Positions 33,965 through 44,600 of a stretch of 64,000 nt of DNA are shown in pieces; position 1 is the stretch's first letter; each line of letters begins with the position of its first letter. Under the pieces are notes generated by a model that saw only the letters and a list, made by a program, of their open reading frames with translations, had not been told where the DNA came from and did not search any database. The DNA is from JAZKFT01 sp039925965. GTDB taxonomy: Bacteria; Bacteroidota; Bacteroidia; Chitinophagales; Chitinophagaceae. The position numbers and the translations under genes are program-made. Where the stretch lies: contig JBDSXW010000076.1 of NCBI GenBank assembly GCA_039925965.1, positions 7,092-71,091 of the forward strand, written 5' to 3'.

Positions 33965-34963
33965 ATGAAAAAGAACATCCTGCATCTATCCGCCATTTGT
34001 ATCTCTTTCGCACTCCTGGTCATCAGTTGTAAAAAAGAAATAGCCCCTATCAATGCCGAAGACGTCCTCACAGAAACTGCCAATGCCGGTCATGCAAATT
34101 CCGAATCCTGTCGCCTTGTAAAATACGAAGGTCTCGACGATGGGTATATGCGCAAAATGCATTACAACAATAAAGGGCTCGTGGATCAATGGACGGAGTT
34201 TCACCCATGGTACGACCTGGATGAAAAATTTACATTTGCCTACGATAATAATAAACATATTACTACCGTAAAAGAGATTGACCATGGCACCCTGAAGTGG
34301 ACCATTGTACCCAAGTACCATGGTGATCGTATCGTATATGAAATATGGTATGTAGGCGATACCCACATCATAGACGATACCACCGTAAATACCTATAACA
34401 GGATGGGGCAAATCGTAAAACGGGAAAGCCTGGCTTACGATGTATACGCCACCTTTCAGTACGATCTGATAGGTAATCAAACAATAGGTAATTTTTATGA
34501 CCTGGATGGTACGCTGGAACAATCAGAGATTTTCAAGTATAAAAAATTGGTTAAAGAACCCATCACGACCGTATCTGGGCTGCCCTATGGTATACCTTAT
34601 ATTAATTTTGTGTTTAGCCCACTGCATTTTACTTATTATAAAGCTTCGTACCGTGACGAAAATGGCATCATGGTTCCATTTTTTGAGTTAGATCCTGCTT
34701 CGCAACTTATAGCTGGCCCACAAGGCTATGCTGTCGCCCACAATACATTCGACCTGGTATCGCAACTGGGCAACCGCCAAAGATGGTCGTACGATAATTG
34801 TAATTGCAGTTTTGACGATGATGCCCTGGCACCTGGACCGCCTACCCAGCATGCATCTAAAGGAGCTAAACCAAATAGTCAACCGCTCCATCTTTCATTT
34901 AAAGAGATGCGGCAAAAAATTGATGCAGTCAGGATGATACGGCTGCAAAAGTCCAACAAGTAG
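33965..34963 (+). CDS. Lipoprotein with YD-repeat-like strands
   Basis: 332 aa with a lipoprotein signal (VISC, Cys22) followed by KKE, so membrane-anchored. The body holds short strand repeats reminiscent of RHS/YD repeats: MHYNNKGLVDQW, FAYDNNKHITTVKEID, YNRMGQIVKRE and FQYDLIGNQTIGNFYD. Similar lipoproteins are common in Bacteroidota and have no defined role. A good terminator follows 15 bases after the stop. Confidence 0.75.
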   Translation: MKKNILHLSAICISFALLVISCKKEIAPINAEDVLTETANAGHANSESCRLVKYEGLDDGYMRKMHYNNKGLVDQWTEFHPWYDLDEKFTFAYDNNKHITTVKEIDHGTLKWTIVPKYHGDRIVYEIWYVGDTHIIDDTTVNTYNRMGQIVKRESLAYDVYATFQYDLIGNQTIGNFYDLDGTLEQSEIFKYKKLVKEPITTVSGLPYGIPYINFVFSPLHFTYYKASYRDENGIMVPFFELDPASQLIAGPQGYAVAHNTFDLVSQLGNRQRWSYDNCNCSFDDDALAPGPPTQHASKGAKPNSQPLHLSFKEMRQKIDAVRMIRLQKSNK

Positions 34964-34977
34964 CCTCCTCACACCCT

Positions 34978-35017
34978 AACTTCTCCCGGTTTCATTAGGT
35001 AAACCGGGGGAAGTTTT
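34978..35017 (+). terminator. Terminator after the YD-like lipoprotein gene
   Basis: A 15-bp stem with one mismatch, AACTTC.CCCGGTTT (34978-34992) / AAACCGGG.GAAGTT (35001-35015), loop CATTAGGT, followed by TTTT. Confidence 0.85.
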
Positions 35018-35237
35018 AAAAGCTTTGCATGCCCAAGTGGTATTAGACCATAAATATCAAGAGACTGATTCTTGTTTCAAAAGCAGCAGTTGACCGTGGC
35101 CTTACATCCAGGTCAGCTACTACTGGCGGGGAACTAAAAGGCCTCCTATAGCGTAAGAATAATCTGGTTTTTACCCAAATAATCCTATTTATTTTAAGCC
35201 CCAACACACCCATCAAAAACACCTATAATAAAAAATC

Positions 35238-35639
35238 ATGAAAACAACTATTGTAACAACCACAATAATAATTGCGGCATTATCATTTGCAACCTCCTGT
35301 AAAAGGGGCTTTTCCGGGGCTGATGTAATAAAAGAAATTTCTGTTTATTCTGATTGCCTAAAAGATTGCGATATGATGGCGGTTACTGCACAACGACAAC
35401 TTATTACCTGCCTGGCAACTTGTGATAGTACTTACAATGCAAAAATGAGATTTTGTGATTTATTACCAGTATTAGGTAACACAGGGACAGCACATCCCAG
35501 GGCTGAATGTAAACACCAGGCAGAAATACTATTAAGCAATAGCAAAGCCCAATGTGAGGCCCGATATGAAACGGAAATGAAAAATGTGGCCGCCTGTAAA
35601 AACGCATGTTTGACTGCTTCCCATACAAAGTTTCAATAA
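35238..35639 (+). CDS. Cys-rich small lipoprotein
   Basis: 133 aa. The lipobox (FATSC, Cys21) is followed by a helical, cysteine-rich mature part with paired CLKDC, CLATC and CKNAC motifs plus four other cysteines, consistent with a disulphide-stabilised helical bundle. No family recognised. The 220 bases upstream are non-coding. Confidence 0.6.
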   Translation: MKTTIVTTTIIIAALSFATSCKRGFSGADVIKEISVYSDCLKDCDMMAVTAQRQLITCLATCDSTYNAKMRFCDLLPVLGNTGTAHPRAECKHQAEILLSNSKAQCEARYETEMKNVAACKNACLTASHTKFQ

Positions 35640-35796
35640 TACGTAAGCCGGCCGTAATACTAGGGACCAGTGGCTGTAAAATTTACTGGTTCCATACTGT
35701 TCTGATGTTTGCCCAACTTAAAGAAACGGATGAATTACCGTTGTAAAACTATTAACCTGGCATTCGTGACTTTGTCAAAATATTAAACCTCCAACC

Positions 35797-36258
35797 GTGA
35801 AAAAAATAATCTCCATACTCTGCCTGTTCAGTATCACCCTCCTGTCTACCGCACAAAAAGCGGATACCACGTATCGCTCGAGCCACCTGCCCACCACATA
35901 TGCCGTGCCTAAGCCCGACCTGATTATTACAGCATTTAAAATAGTTTCCATTTCGCCTGCCAGAACTACCTACAGCTATACGGTAAAAAATAAAGGCAAT
36001 GCAGCAGTGGCAATGCGGCAGGTGGCGGTGCAGGCGTTTTGGGATAATGATGACAGTTTCACCAAGCCAGTTGCGGGTTGTGGTCGTGTTATCAGTGATA
36101 TTATCGGAGCAAAACTTGAAGCCGGCCAGTCCTTTACAGACACCTTTTTATGTTCCCGTAATTTACTGTCCTATCACTTATGCATGCTCGTGGTAGATTA
36201 TCAAAACCAGGTGGCTGAAAGTAATGAAGGCAACAATAAAATGGTTATTGCGAGATAA
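35797..36258 (+). CDS. Exported single CARDB-like domain protein
   Basis: 153 aa starting at GTG 35797 (MKKIISILCLFSITLLSTAQ signal peptide). The mature protein is one CARDB-like module: PDLIITAFKIVSISP, YSYTVKNKGNAAVA, LEAGQSFTDTF and VAESNEGNNKMVI, the same pattern as the seven modules in the giant surface protein. Exported, function unknown. GTG is chosen because the signal peptide begins there and no ATG precedes it in frame nearby. Confidence 0.7.
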   Translation: MKKIISILCLFSITLLSTAQKADTTYRSSHLPTTYAVPKPDLIITAFKIVSISPARTTYSYTVKNKGNAAVAMRQVAVQAFWDNDDSFTKPVAGCGRVISDIIGAKLEAGQSFTDTFLCSRNLLSYHLCMLVVDYQNQVAESNEGNNKMVIAR

Positions 36259-36330
36259 CACCCGGTAAAAAAGACCCTATAACACTAGTGCCGCTTATTG
36301 CCTTCATGGCTTAGTGGCTAAAAAATAGCT

Positions 36331-36918
36331 TTGAAAGCAGTCCTTTATTTACTCTTCATTTTCATGGGCCAAAAAAACCTGGTAGCCCAAGCAGCCAACG
36401 ACCACTGTGGCACTACTGAACAAATGAAACTGCTGTACGAACAACATCCGCAATCGCTTACCGATGCCCAAAATTTTGATGCCTTTACCCGGCAATTTGC
36501 CGAAAATAAAACTCCGAACCGGCTCAATAAAACCAACGCACCTGCCTACACAATACCTGTTGTGGTGCATGTGTTGGCCAGTAGTTTCAACAATGTTTCG
36601 GCCACGGTGACGCTGGCCAAAATACGGACCGCAATTGTCAAAACCAATGAAGATTTCCAGGGGCTTAATCCTGAATATGCCAGTATTGACCCACAATTTG
36701 CCGCGATCAAACAAACCATGGACATTCAATTTGAACTGGCACAAACCGATCCGAATGGCAACCCTACTACTGGTGTCATTTTTTACCCCAATTAAACCAT
36801 AGGCGATACTGCGGTTGTAGGCCCAGCCAGTAACGAATGGAATAATGCCGGCGCCTACTCTATTGAGCAGGTATTGAGCAATGATACTTACACCAGCTGG
36901 AGTGGTAGCCTTTTGTAA
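36331..36918 (+). pseudogene. Broken M43-type (pappalysin-like) metalloprotease
   Basis: TTG at 36331 begins a signal peptide and a 154-residue frame with YTIPVVVHVLASSFNNVS, ATVTLAKIRTAIVKTNEDFQ and IQFELAQTDPNGNPTTGV, the conserved N-terminal part of secreted M43 proteases in Bacteroidota. It stops at TAA 36793-36795. The same frame then stays open for 40 more codons (GDTAVVGPASNEWNNAGAYS) to 36918. The zinc-binding HExxHxxGxxH region is absent, so this is an inactive remnant formed by an internal deletion plus a stop. Confidence 0.55.
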
Positions 36919-36979
36919 AATAATTTATCGTAATGGATAATAAAGGGTTAATATCGGCTACAAAATTGAGTATACCGCC

Positions 36980-37357
36980 ATGGAAAAATCCCGCAGGTTA
37001 ATGATCTATGCTTTCATAATTGTATCTGGGTCCCAATTTTTCTCTTATAGCAGTGAGATACTTCAGCCGCCTAATCTTTCTTCCGACAACCAGCGTTATT
37101 ATGGTGGATATGATATTGGAGCTGCCGATGGCTGGTCTTTTCACCCGTGGACCTACCTTGTTCCGGTAATGGCGGTCCTGGCATTTTTATTTTTTACAAA
37201 GCCACGTAGTATTGGGCTTTACTGGGTGGCGCTTGTGCCGGTGGTATTGTTTGGTTTTGGTGGCGGCACCGGTGGGGTTTTAGGAGCGATAAGTATGGCC
37301 TTTGCAGGTTATGCGACCTATAGTAAGAAAAAGGAAATGAAAGCTGTTATTAAATGA
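36980..37357 (+). CDS. Small membrane protein of unknown function
   Basis: 125 aa with three hydrophobic segments (IYAFIIVSGSQFFSY, YLVPVMAVLAFLFF and YWVALVPVVLFGFGGG through GAISMAFAGYATY) and a basic C-terminus (SKKKEMKAVIK). The loop between helices 1 and 2 is Tyr/Gly-rich and likely faces the periplasm. No family recognised; no clear operon partner. Confidence 0.6.
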   Translation: MEKSRRLMIYAFIIVSGSQFFSYSSEILQPPNLSSDNQRYYGGYDIGAADGWSFHPWTYLVPVMAVLAFLFFTKPRSIGLYWVALVPVVLFGFGGGTGGVLGAISMAFAGYATYSKKKEMKAVIK

Positions 37358-37773
37358 TGGTGGCCGACCGGGGGTATTTGCCGTTGCAGCTGTTCCCCAA
37401 TTAATCAGTGCTGCCGCATTGCATTGCCTACGCCCTGGTTGGTTTTTTACCAACAAGCCGCACACTCAAAAAAGATTGCGCAGGTTAGCGATTGTGTTTA
37501 ATAAGAAGACCGTAAAAGCAGGTTTGTACATGTTTCCGGATGATTATTTGTATTCTTTTGCTTCGTTGTATGTGGGCAATAGTTCTACATGAGGATGGCT
37601 CGCGAAATTGTGAGAATGATTTTGTTTGTAGCGCGGGTGGCGGATCGATAGGTTCCCTCATTGTTAGTTGGAGAAAACACCAACTGCGACGGCTTGGGCG
37701 GGTCTTTATGGAGGAACAACAAGAGGCAAAATTTTGTCCCGTGCCGACTAATAGAACCTATTGCTGGCTTTCG
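37358..37773. other. Spacer containing a transposase remnant
   Basis: No intact gene; see the RAYT-like remnant at 37440-37592. A short TTGGT/ACCAA hairpin lies at about 37439-37453. Confidence 0.4.
37440..37592 (+). pseudogene. C-terminal remnant of a Y1 (RAYT/IS200-like) transposase
   Basis: The frame ending at TGA 37590-37592 reads VKAGLYMFPDDYLYSFASLY then VGNSST. It matches the typical C-terminus of REP-associated Y1 transposases (NPVKAGLV..PEDYxYSSAxxY). The catalytic HUH and Tyr regions are not present. REP-like palindromes elsewhere in the window fit with past activity of this kind of element, but the link is inference. Confidence 0.4.
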
Positions 37774-38871
37774 TTACCGCGTCGCTGTTTTCGGCATCTC
37801 ATAGCTGTATGCCAGTCTGACGCTATCTTTTACGGCGATGAAAAAAGAAAACCTTAGCTGGTTATTGGCTAACAGATCCGCGGTTACAAAACCTTGCGTG
37901 GCATCTGCGAACAAGGAGCCCTTACCTCTTTTTGCATTGGTATGCTTGGCTCCGGCACCACTTACAATCTGTAGTCTTTCGTTTTTTATCAATTGCAGCC
38001 CATGTTCGTGCCCTGCTATATAGGCGATATTTGGAAAGTCCTTAAATACGCCACTCACTTCGCGGATCATGTTCTGGTATACCGGGTTTTTCAGGTCTTC
38101 TGCAAGCGGAAAGATATTTCGCAAAACAGGATACAAGGAACCAAGCACCGGCAGCGGAATCAATAGTTTCCCGTTAATAGCTGTTAGCGGAAAAAGGTGG
38201 TCTTTCAGGGTAAAATGGCCGGCATGTTCGCCATAACTTTTAAATGGGTGGTGACTTGCAAGCAGAATGATTTTGCCACGGTTGTTATCCCGCAGCAGTT
38301 CCAATTTTGCTACCACATCTTTTTGGGTTTTACAGGTACACCCTTCCGTTCCGGTATCTTTTGCATAAGGGTACAACCACCATTCACTGTCCCAGGCAAT
38401 CAAGGTAAGCATGGGTGTTAAGGGAATGGCTACGGGGTCGGGGCAACCATTGGCGGGGGCGGCATGCAGGCCCGAATCGTTCTGTAATTGTAAAAAATCA
38501 CTTTGAGCTTTAATTTTTGCAAGGCCCAGCGGGCCGGAACGGTCCCAATCATGATTGCCGGGAACAAAATAGACAGGCGTATTCCTGGCACGCATCGGTA
38601 AGTATTGAGACTGAAGAATTTCTTTCGTGCTGTTTTCTTCAGCACTGCCAGGCAAACCCATGCCCCGGGGATAGATATTGTCGCCCAGGTAAACAGCCGA
38701 AGTTTTTCCGGGGATACTAAGGGCCGCAGCCTGCTGGATAATCGTCTTTTGAGTACTGTTTATTTCTCCGGCATCGCCGATAAATAGTATCCGGTATTTG
38801 ATGCTGTCCTGCGCCTGTAGCGAAACTGAGCAACAGAGAAAAGCTAATATGGTAACTATTTTTGCTATCAT
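37774..38871 (-). CDS. Exported metallophosphoesterase
   Basis: 365 aa from the ATG at 38871 (MIAKIVTILAFLCCSVSLQAQ signal peptide); the frame extends 40 codons further upstream without need. It has calcineurin-like phosphoesterase motifs in order: GDAGE, YLGDNIYP, VPGNHDWD, LLASHHPF and IAGHEHGLQL. These supply the two-metal centre of the family, whose members hydrolyse phosphomono- or diesters; the substrate is unknown. A periplasmic or surface location is predicted. A 13-bp direct repeat (38918-38930, 38936-38948) lies 47 bases upstream. Confidence 0.85.
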   Translation of the reverse strand: MIAKIVTILAFLCCSVSLQAQDSIKYRILFIGDAGEINSTQKTIIQQAAALSIPGKTSAVYLGDNIYPRGMGLPGSAEENSTKEILQSQYLPMRARNTPVYFVPGNHDWDRSGPLGLAKIKAQSDFLQLQNDSGLHAAPANGCPDPVAIPLTPMLTLIAWDSEWWLYPYAKDTGTEGCTCKTQKDVVAKLELLRDNNRGKIILLASHHPFKSYGEHAGHFTLKDHLFPLTAINGKLLIPLPVLGSLYPVLRNIFPLAEDLKNPVYQNMIREVSGVFKDFPNIAYIAGHEHGLQLIKNERLQIVSGAGAKHTNAKRGKGSLFADATQGFVTADLLANNQLRFSFFIAVKDSVRLAYSYEMPKTATR

Positions 38872-39241
38872 GTTGATGGAATGTCGGCGGCAGTTGCTTG
38901 TTGTAAACATTAATATATTTCTTTCACTGGTATTGTTTCTTTCATTGGATACTTGCATGTTACCAGCAGCTTTAATAGCATTGCAAAGCATCGTCCTTTA
39001 TCAACCTGTAGAAATCGAGTCAGAAGCGTCGGCTCACTTTCCTGGCTTCCATCTCTTCTTCGCTAAACCTCCCACATCATTGTAGTGACACTATATTTCA
39101 ACGCTTCAGTCACCGGGCTTTGCATTTTTTAGCCAAGCCGAAGGTCAAGCATTTTACCGAAGGATAAAATGTTTGTTCTGCGAGATCACTGAAATTAAAT
39201 TGTCCGGTTTTAATGCATTTCATTATGCACAGGTTTACTAC
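38872..39241. other. Spacer between the phosphoesterase and dxs
   Basis: Contains only a direct repeat TTTCTTTCA(C/T)TGG at 38918-38930 and 38936-38948; no credible gene. Confidence 0.4.
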
Positions 39242-39264
39242 AAAAAAGCCCCGAAAAACGGGGT
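39242..39264 (-). terminator. dxs terminator
   Basis: GCCCCG/CGGGGT stem with an A5 loop (39248-39264). On the minus strand it is followed by six T (39242-39247), 62 bases past the dxs stop. Confidence 0.8.
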
Positions 39265-39325
39265 CTTTGTAAGATATTTCTTTGTTTTTATCAATGGCCA
39301 CATGGCCAACGACAAGTGACCACAT

Positions 39326-41260
39326 TTACCCCGCCATAGTAGTCACAGTAATTGAATCCTTCACCAACTCCTTTGCCGCAGCTACAATTGCGTTGGCGTC
39401 ATAACCACATTCGTTGTATAGTTCTTTAAGGGTACCATGCTCCACAATGCGGTCTGGTATACCCAGCATTTTTACTTCGGCGTCATAATGGTGCTGTGCC
39501 ATAAATTCCAGGATGGCGCTACCAAAGCCACCAACGATTGTTCCATCTTCAACCGTAATAATTTTACCATATGTAGTAAACACTTCATGAAGCAATACTT
39601 CATCGATTGGCTTCACAAAACGGATATCGTAATGCGCCGGACTGATGCCATATTGTTTGAGTTCGCGGATGGCCGAGCTGGCGAAATTGCCGGGGTGGCC
39701 AAAAGAAAGGATAGCGATATCTTTTCCGTCTTTCAGCTTACGGCCGGTGCCAATTTGTATTTCCTTCATTTCAGTACGCCATTCAGGCATTACCCCTTCG
39801 CCACGTGGGTAACGGATCACCATCGGCCGGTCGGTGGTTTCCAATTGTGAAGTATACATCAGGTTGCGGAGTTCACTTTCGTTCATGGGTGCACTCACGA
39901 TCATGTTGGGTATGCAACGCATGTAAGGGATATCATAGGCGCCATGGTGTGTAGGTCCGTCTTCGCCTACCAGGCCCGCCCTGTCGAGGCAAAGCACCAC
40001 CGGTAATTTTTGTATGGCCACATCGTGTACCACCTGGTCAAAGGCACGCTGCATAAATGAAGAGTAGATATTGCAGAACACGCGCAGTCCCTGCGTAGCC
40101 ATACCGGCACTAACGGTTACGGCATGTTGCTCACAAATGCCAACGTCGAAAGCCCGATCCGGCATTTTGTCCATCATGAATTTAAGGGAAGAACCGCTCG
40201 GCATGGCCGGGGTGATGCCCATGATCTTATTGTTCTTCTCCGCCAGTTCGACAAGTGTATGCCCGAATACATCCTGGTATTTAGGCGGCTGTGGCAGATC
40301 GAATTTTTTCTTGAAGATTTCGCCGCTTACTTTATCAAACAGCCCGGGTGCGTGCCACTTGGTTTGGTCTTTTTCCGCCAAAGAATAGCCCTTGCCTTTT
40401 ACCGTGACGATATGCAGAATTTTTGGACCCGGGATTTTTTTCAAATCCTTCAGCGTGTCAACCAATTTTGTGATATTATGACCATCGATGGGACCGAAGT
40501 AGCGCAGTTTTAAGGCTTCGAACAAATTACTATGACTACTCAGCGCACCCTTTAACCCATCCGTGAGTTTATGCGCCATGCCCCGGGTAAAGTTTTTACC
40601 AACCGGCAGTTTACCTAATGCCCGCCATACTTCATCCTTAAACTTATTGTAAGTAGGCGAAGTGGTAATATCGGTTAAATATTCTTTCAGGGCACCCACA
40701 TTTGGGTCGATGCTCATGCAGTTGTCGTTGAGGATAATTAGCATATCCGCATCCGCCACGCCAGCATGGTTCATGGCTTCGAAAGCCATACCGGCCGTCA
40801 TAGAGCCATCACCTATAACCGCTACCGACTTGCGATCGGTTTCGCCTTTGTATTTTGCTGCGATCGCCATGCCCAATGCGGCACTGATAGAGGTAGAGGA
40901 GTGGCCCACGCCGAATGTATCGTACTCGCTTTCAGTCCGTTTTGGGAATCCACTAAGACCATGATATTTTCTGTTGGAAGGAAATGAATCGCGGCGACCG
41001 GTTAATATTTTATGTCCGTATGCCTGGTGGCCCACATCCCAAACCAGCTGATCGTAGGGTGTATTATACACGTAATGAAGTGCCACGCTCAGTTCTACCA
41101 CGCCAAGGCTGGCTGCAAAGTGACCACCGTGTACACTTACCACGTCGATAATATACTGGCGTAGTTCGTCGCAAACCTGGTGTAATTGCGCCTGGTCAAG
41201 TTTTTTAAGGTCGGCCGGGCTGTCAATCTTTTGTAATAATAATCCGGGGGTAATCTCCAT
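39326..41260 (-). CDS. dxs: 1-deoxy-D-xylulose-5-phosphate synthase
   Basis: 644 aa, normal length. It catalyses the thiamine-diphosphate-dependent condensation of pyruvate and glyceraldehyde 3-phosphate, the first step of the MEP isoprenoid pathway. Visible motifs: GVGHSSTSISAALG; the ThDP/Mg signature GDGSMTAGMAFEAMNHAG with LNDNCMSI (about 155-185); the catalytic Glu in CEQHAVTVSAGMA (about 375); YPRGEG; and the transketolase C-terminal domain (TVEDGTIVGGFGSAI). An exact -7 box lies 17 bases before the start codon and a terminator follows, so it appears monocistronic. Confidence 0.97.
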   Translation of the reverse strand: MEITPGLLLQKIDSPADLKKLDQAQLHQVCDELRQYIIDVVSVHGGHFAASLGVVELSVALHYVYNTPYDQLVWDVGHQAYGHKILTGRRDSFPSNRKYHGLSGFPKRTESEYDTFGVGHSSTSISAALGMAIAAKYKGETDRKSVAVIGDGSMTAGMAFEAMNHAGVADADMLIILNDNCMSIDPNVGALKEYLTDITTSPTYNKFKDEVWRALGKLPVGKNFTRGMAHKLTDGLKGALSSHSNLFEALKLRYFGPIDGHNITKLVDTLKDLKKIPGPKILHIVTVKGKGYSLAEKDQTKWHAPGLFDKVSGEIFKKKFDLPQPPKYQDVFGHTLVELAEKNNKIMGITPAMPSGSSLKFMMDKMPDRAFDVGICEQHAVTVSAGMATQGLRVFCNIYSSFMQRAFDQVVHDVAIQKLPVVLCLDRAGLVGEDGPTHHGAYDIPYMRCIPNMIVSAPMNESELRNLMYTSQLETTDRPMVIRYPRGEGVMPEWRTEMKEIQIGTGRKLKDGKDIAILSFGHPGNFASSAIRELKQYGISPAHYDIRFVKPIDEVLLHEVFTTYGKIITVEDGTIVGGFGSAILEFMAQHHYDAEVKMLGIPDRIVEHGTLKELYNECGYDANAIVAAAKELVKDSITVTTMAG

Positions 41261-41277
41261 GGGGTGGTATTAGGTGG

Positions 41278-41285
41278 CAAAAATA
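41278..41285 (-). promoter_or_regulatory. -7 box of the dxs promoter
   Basis: Minus-strand TATTTTTG matches TAnnTTTG exactly, 17 bases upstream of the dxs ATG. No clear -33 TTTG was seen. Confidence 0.35.
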
Positions 41286-41512
41286 CGATTTCGGTGGTTA
41301 TTCCGGTAATCCCGTAATCCTTCAATAAACCGGCAATGAATGTTGTATCAATCTATGATTTCAACAGCTTGATTTCTTGTTGAAAACTTCGAAAGATCAG
41401 GCATGTAAACAGCAGAAGAGAGGAAATGTTCCAATTATTAGTGGTTATTGCGGCGGTTTTTTTTGGGCCGGGGAAATTTCGCGGTTTCCTTTTTCTATTC
41501 GGAGGGCGTAAA

Positions 41513-41546
41513 ACCCTGACAGGATGAAAGCCAATCCTGTCAGGGT
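41513..41546. repeat. REP-like palindrome, copy C / possible terminator
   Basis: A perfect 13-bp stem ACCCTGACAGGAT (41513-41525) / ATCCTGTCAGGGT (41534-41546) with loop GAAAGCCA. The loop core equals that of the repeats at 16939 and 17078. It lies 55 bases past the stop of the alpha-2-macroglobulin gene and may also end that transcript. Confidence 0.75.
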
Positions 41547-41600
41547 GCTGAACTTCGGGGGTCGCTGACCGAAAGGTCGTGTTTTGATCGTTCCGTTTTA

Positions 41601-44600
41601 TTACTGAACGACACGTATTGTGCCGGCACCATTATAGCTATGGTACTCGCCGTTGTACATGGCGTCTGCACTTACCGGCCCCATCTTATAGCTGCCGGGC
41701 GACACGGCCCGTACAGCATAATAGAATGTTTGTTTGGCAGTGCCGAGGTTGGTGAAGAAATTGATCCGGTCGTCGCGCACATCCAATGCTTCGGGTGTGG
41801 TGGCATCCTTGATCCAATCCATACCAGGTATCTCTTTGGTACGCGGATTTTCTATTTCAAAACCGGCGGGCAACAGATCGGTGATAACGATATTTTCTAT
41901 TGGGGTGGAGTAGGCATTTTCCAAACTAATGCCAATGATGATGAGGTCGTTTTGTTTAAACGTAGTGCCCGTCAACGGCTTGCCGTTGCGATCAAAGAAT
42001 CTTTTGCGGACCCGGATAAATTTGTCTTCTTCCACGTACTGCACGCCATTGCCAATACCTTCTGCCACCCAGTAGTAAAAGAGCCTGCCGCTGCCCGAGG
42101 TCGTTATTTCTACGTTGCGGCTGGTGATTTCTTTGGAAGTAAACCGAACATCTTTTCCATCCATTTTGCCGATTTCTTTACCGCCGATTTTTATAGAAGC
42201 GGTGATATTGGATTGGTTAGCTGCTTTAGCCAATTTACCCATGGCCAAAAATCCAAATGCATTTTCCTGGGTGCTGAGATAACGGCGTGTTTTTAATTTG
42301 GATCCCACGTGGCGGGCCATTACCGGAATCTGGGCATTGTTGGGGTCCACATCTATCAGGCAGTTCAGGGCTATGGACTCGTCCCGCACATCGCTGTAAA
42401 AACTACCGCCGAAAATTGCGACGCTTTCTTCACCGGCAAAGGCAGAGGGTAACAATTGTTTGAAGCTGGTCTTATCACCGGCAAGGGCGTAAGCTGCGCT
42501 CAGCATGTATTTGCTGTCAAGGCTCAGGATCGTATTGTTCTGCTTGTAGTAGTTCATTACGCTAGTCTGTGGCTTGTTCATCAGGGCCAGCACGTACAAG
42601 CTGTAAGCGACTTCTTTAGGTGCTATCTGTTTTTTGAGATTACCGTTGTAATAGTAGGGAATTGTTTGACGGCTCTTGAGCCTGTTGATCGTGTAATTGG
42701 TCGTGGCATCTATCAATCCATTGTCCACATCAAAGCCGGCCCGTTTGGCTTCGAATAAGAAATGTAGGGCATATATGGTAGCCCACCAGTTCTCACTGCC
42801 TTCCTGGTCCCATAGCGTGATGGCGCCATTGTACAGTTGCCGCATTTTTATTTTGCGGATGGCTTCAGACACATTAGCATTGGCGGATACCGTTGATTGT
42901 TTATGAAAATTCATCAACTCGCTCAGGTCGCCAAAATACAATTGCGGGAAAGCGGCAGAGATGGTTTGCTCGGTGCAGCCGTATGGATATTCCACCAGGC
43001 TTTGTAACTGAGATCCAAATTCAATAGCCGGCGACTTACCTACCACCAGGCTATAACTGGTTGTTGATGGTATGAAAATATCCTGGCCAAGGGAGACGGT
43101 TTGGGTTTTGCCAGCATCAATAAAGCCAGCGCCATTCTGCTTCATCAGCGAGGCAGCGGGGCGTATGGTGAGCTCCGTTTCATCCAAAAACTTTTCACCC
43201 AACCCTGATACTTCCACCGTGACCTTCGATGCCTGGATGGCAGCACCAGCAAATAATTTGAAAATTACCTGTGCTTCACTGTTGGCCGCGATGTTCACCG
43301 TTTGAGTGCTGGTACCAGCTACCTGTAACGGTAGCCCGGCGCTGAATTTTGCCGAGGCGGTGGTTGATTTATTGGTGGTATTGGTAATAGTCACCGGCAC
43401 TGAAACCGTATCGCCCGGAGAAATAAACCTGGGTAGGGCAGTGCTTAAAACAATAGGATCTGCCACCGTCATCGTGGCATCCTTGCCACCAAAATCACAG
43501 TCTTTTGCAGCCACCGCCATCAGCCGGATCTCGCCGCTGAATTGTGGAATATCAAATTCAAAACTGGCTTCCCCGCTGCTGTTGGCCTGGCTGATGCCGC
43601 TCCAGTAACTCATTAGTTTCACGCGGTTATTGCGGATCGGGTTCACCCTTTTTTCGAGGTCGTATCCATCACCACCCGTACTGCTCATCTTGCCACGTAT
43701 TTCCGGAAATAGTAATGGGTAAATATTGTAGCCATTCACTTCGAGTGCCCGTTTCTGGTAAAAGAAATCATAGGGATCGGGGGTTTTATAATCGCTTACC
43801 TGCAGTACGCCATTGTCTACAGCAGCGAGTGTTACCATGGCGCCAGCACTTGCTTTTACCGTAACTTTCTGATGGGTACGGCTGCGTACCGTTTTCTGCG
43901 CAGTTATCTGCACATCTATCTTTCTTGAAGCTTCATCCACCTTTAAACTTTTGTAGCCATTGGCCACTGTTAATGGCATATCGCTTACTTCATGTGGTTT
44001 GAAAAGTGTTGCGGTAATATACACATTGGGTAAATGTTCTTTGGCTATTTTCAGGTCCATCGAGGCACTCCGGTTGATGGCATCCAGGTACTGGTACGAA
44101 ATCACGTGATCTGTTTCAGTAGTGACCAGCATGCGGCCGTTAAATGGCGTTTTGAATAACACCTTCGCATTATCACCGGTGTTGTAACTTGTTTTATCGA
44201 CTTCGATATCGACATGCCCTTCTGTGTTCACTTCAAAAGCGGCATCGTTATTATTGCCCCAGTAGCCATAGCTATAAAAATCCTTGCTCACGTAGTTGTT
44301 GGCGCCTTCTTTGGATACCCGGATCTCATAGTTTCCGGGCTTGGTTGGCAAAAAAGGAAAATAGGAGCCGTCGCCATTTAATACCACACTGGCAATGCTT
44401 ACCACCTTATCCTCTTTCTGGGATTCATACCGGAAATAGTCGCCACTTTTGGTCAGTACCGTGCGGTATTCATGTTTGATAACGTTCACATTTACTTTCG
44501 CATTTGGCACCAGCTTATCGTCTTTATTCAGCGCTATCAGCGGAAATTTAATCACCTGGTTCAGCGGGTAATAACCGTAGCCATCTTCGGCGATGCCGGC

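Noticed and set aside
37540..37857. 105-codon plus-strand frame
   Set aside because: Overlaps the metallophosphoesterase 3' end and the transposase remnant in another frame; atypical Cys/Arg-rich composition.
39110..39325. 71-codon minus-strand frame after dxs
   Set aside because: It contains the dxs terminator and shows no protein-like pattern.
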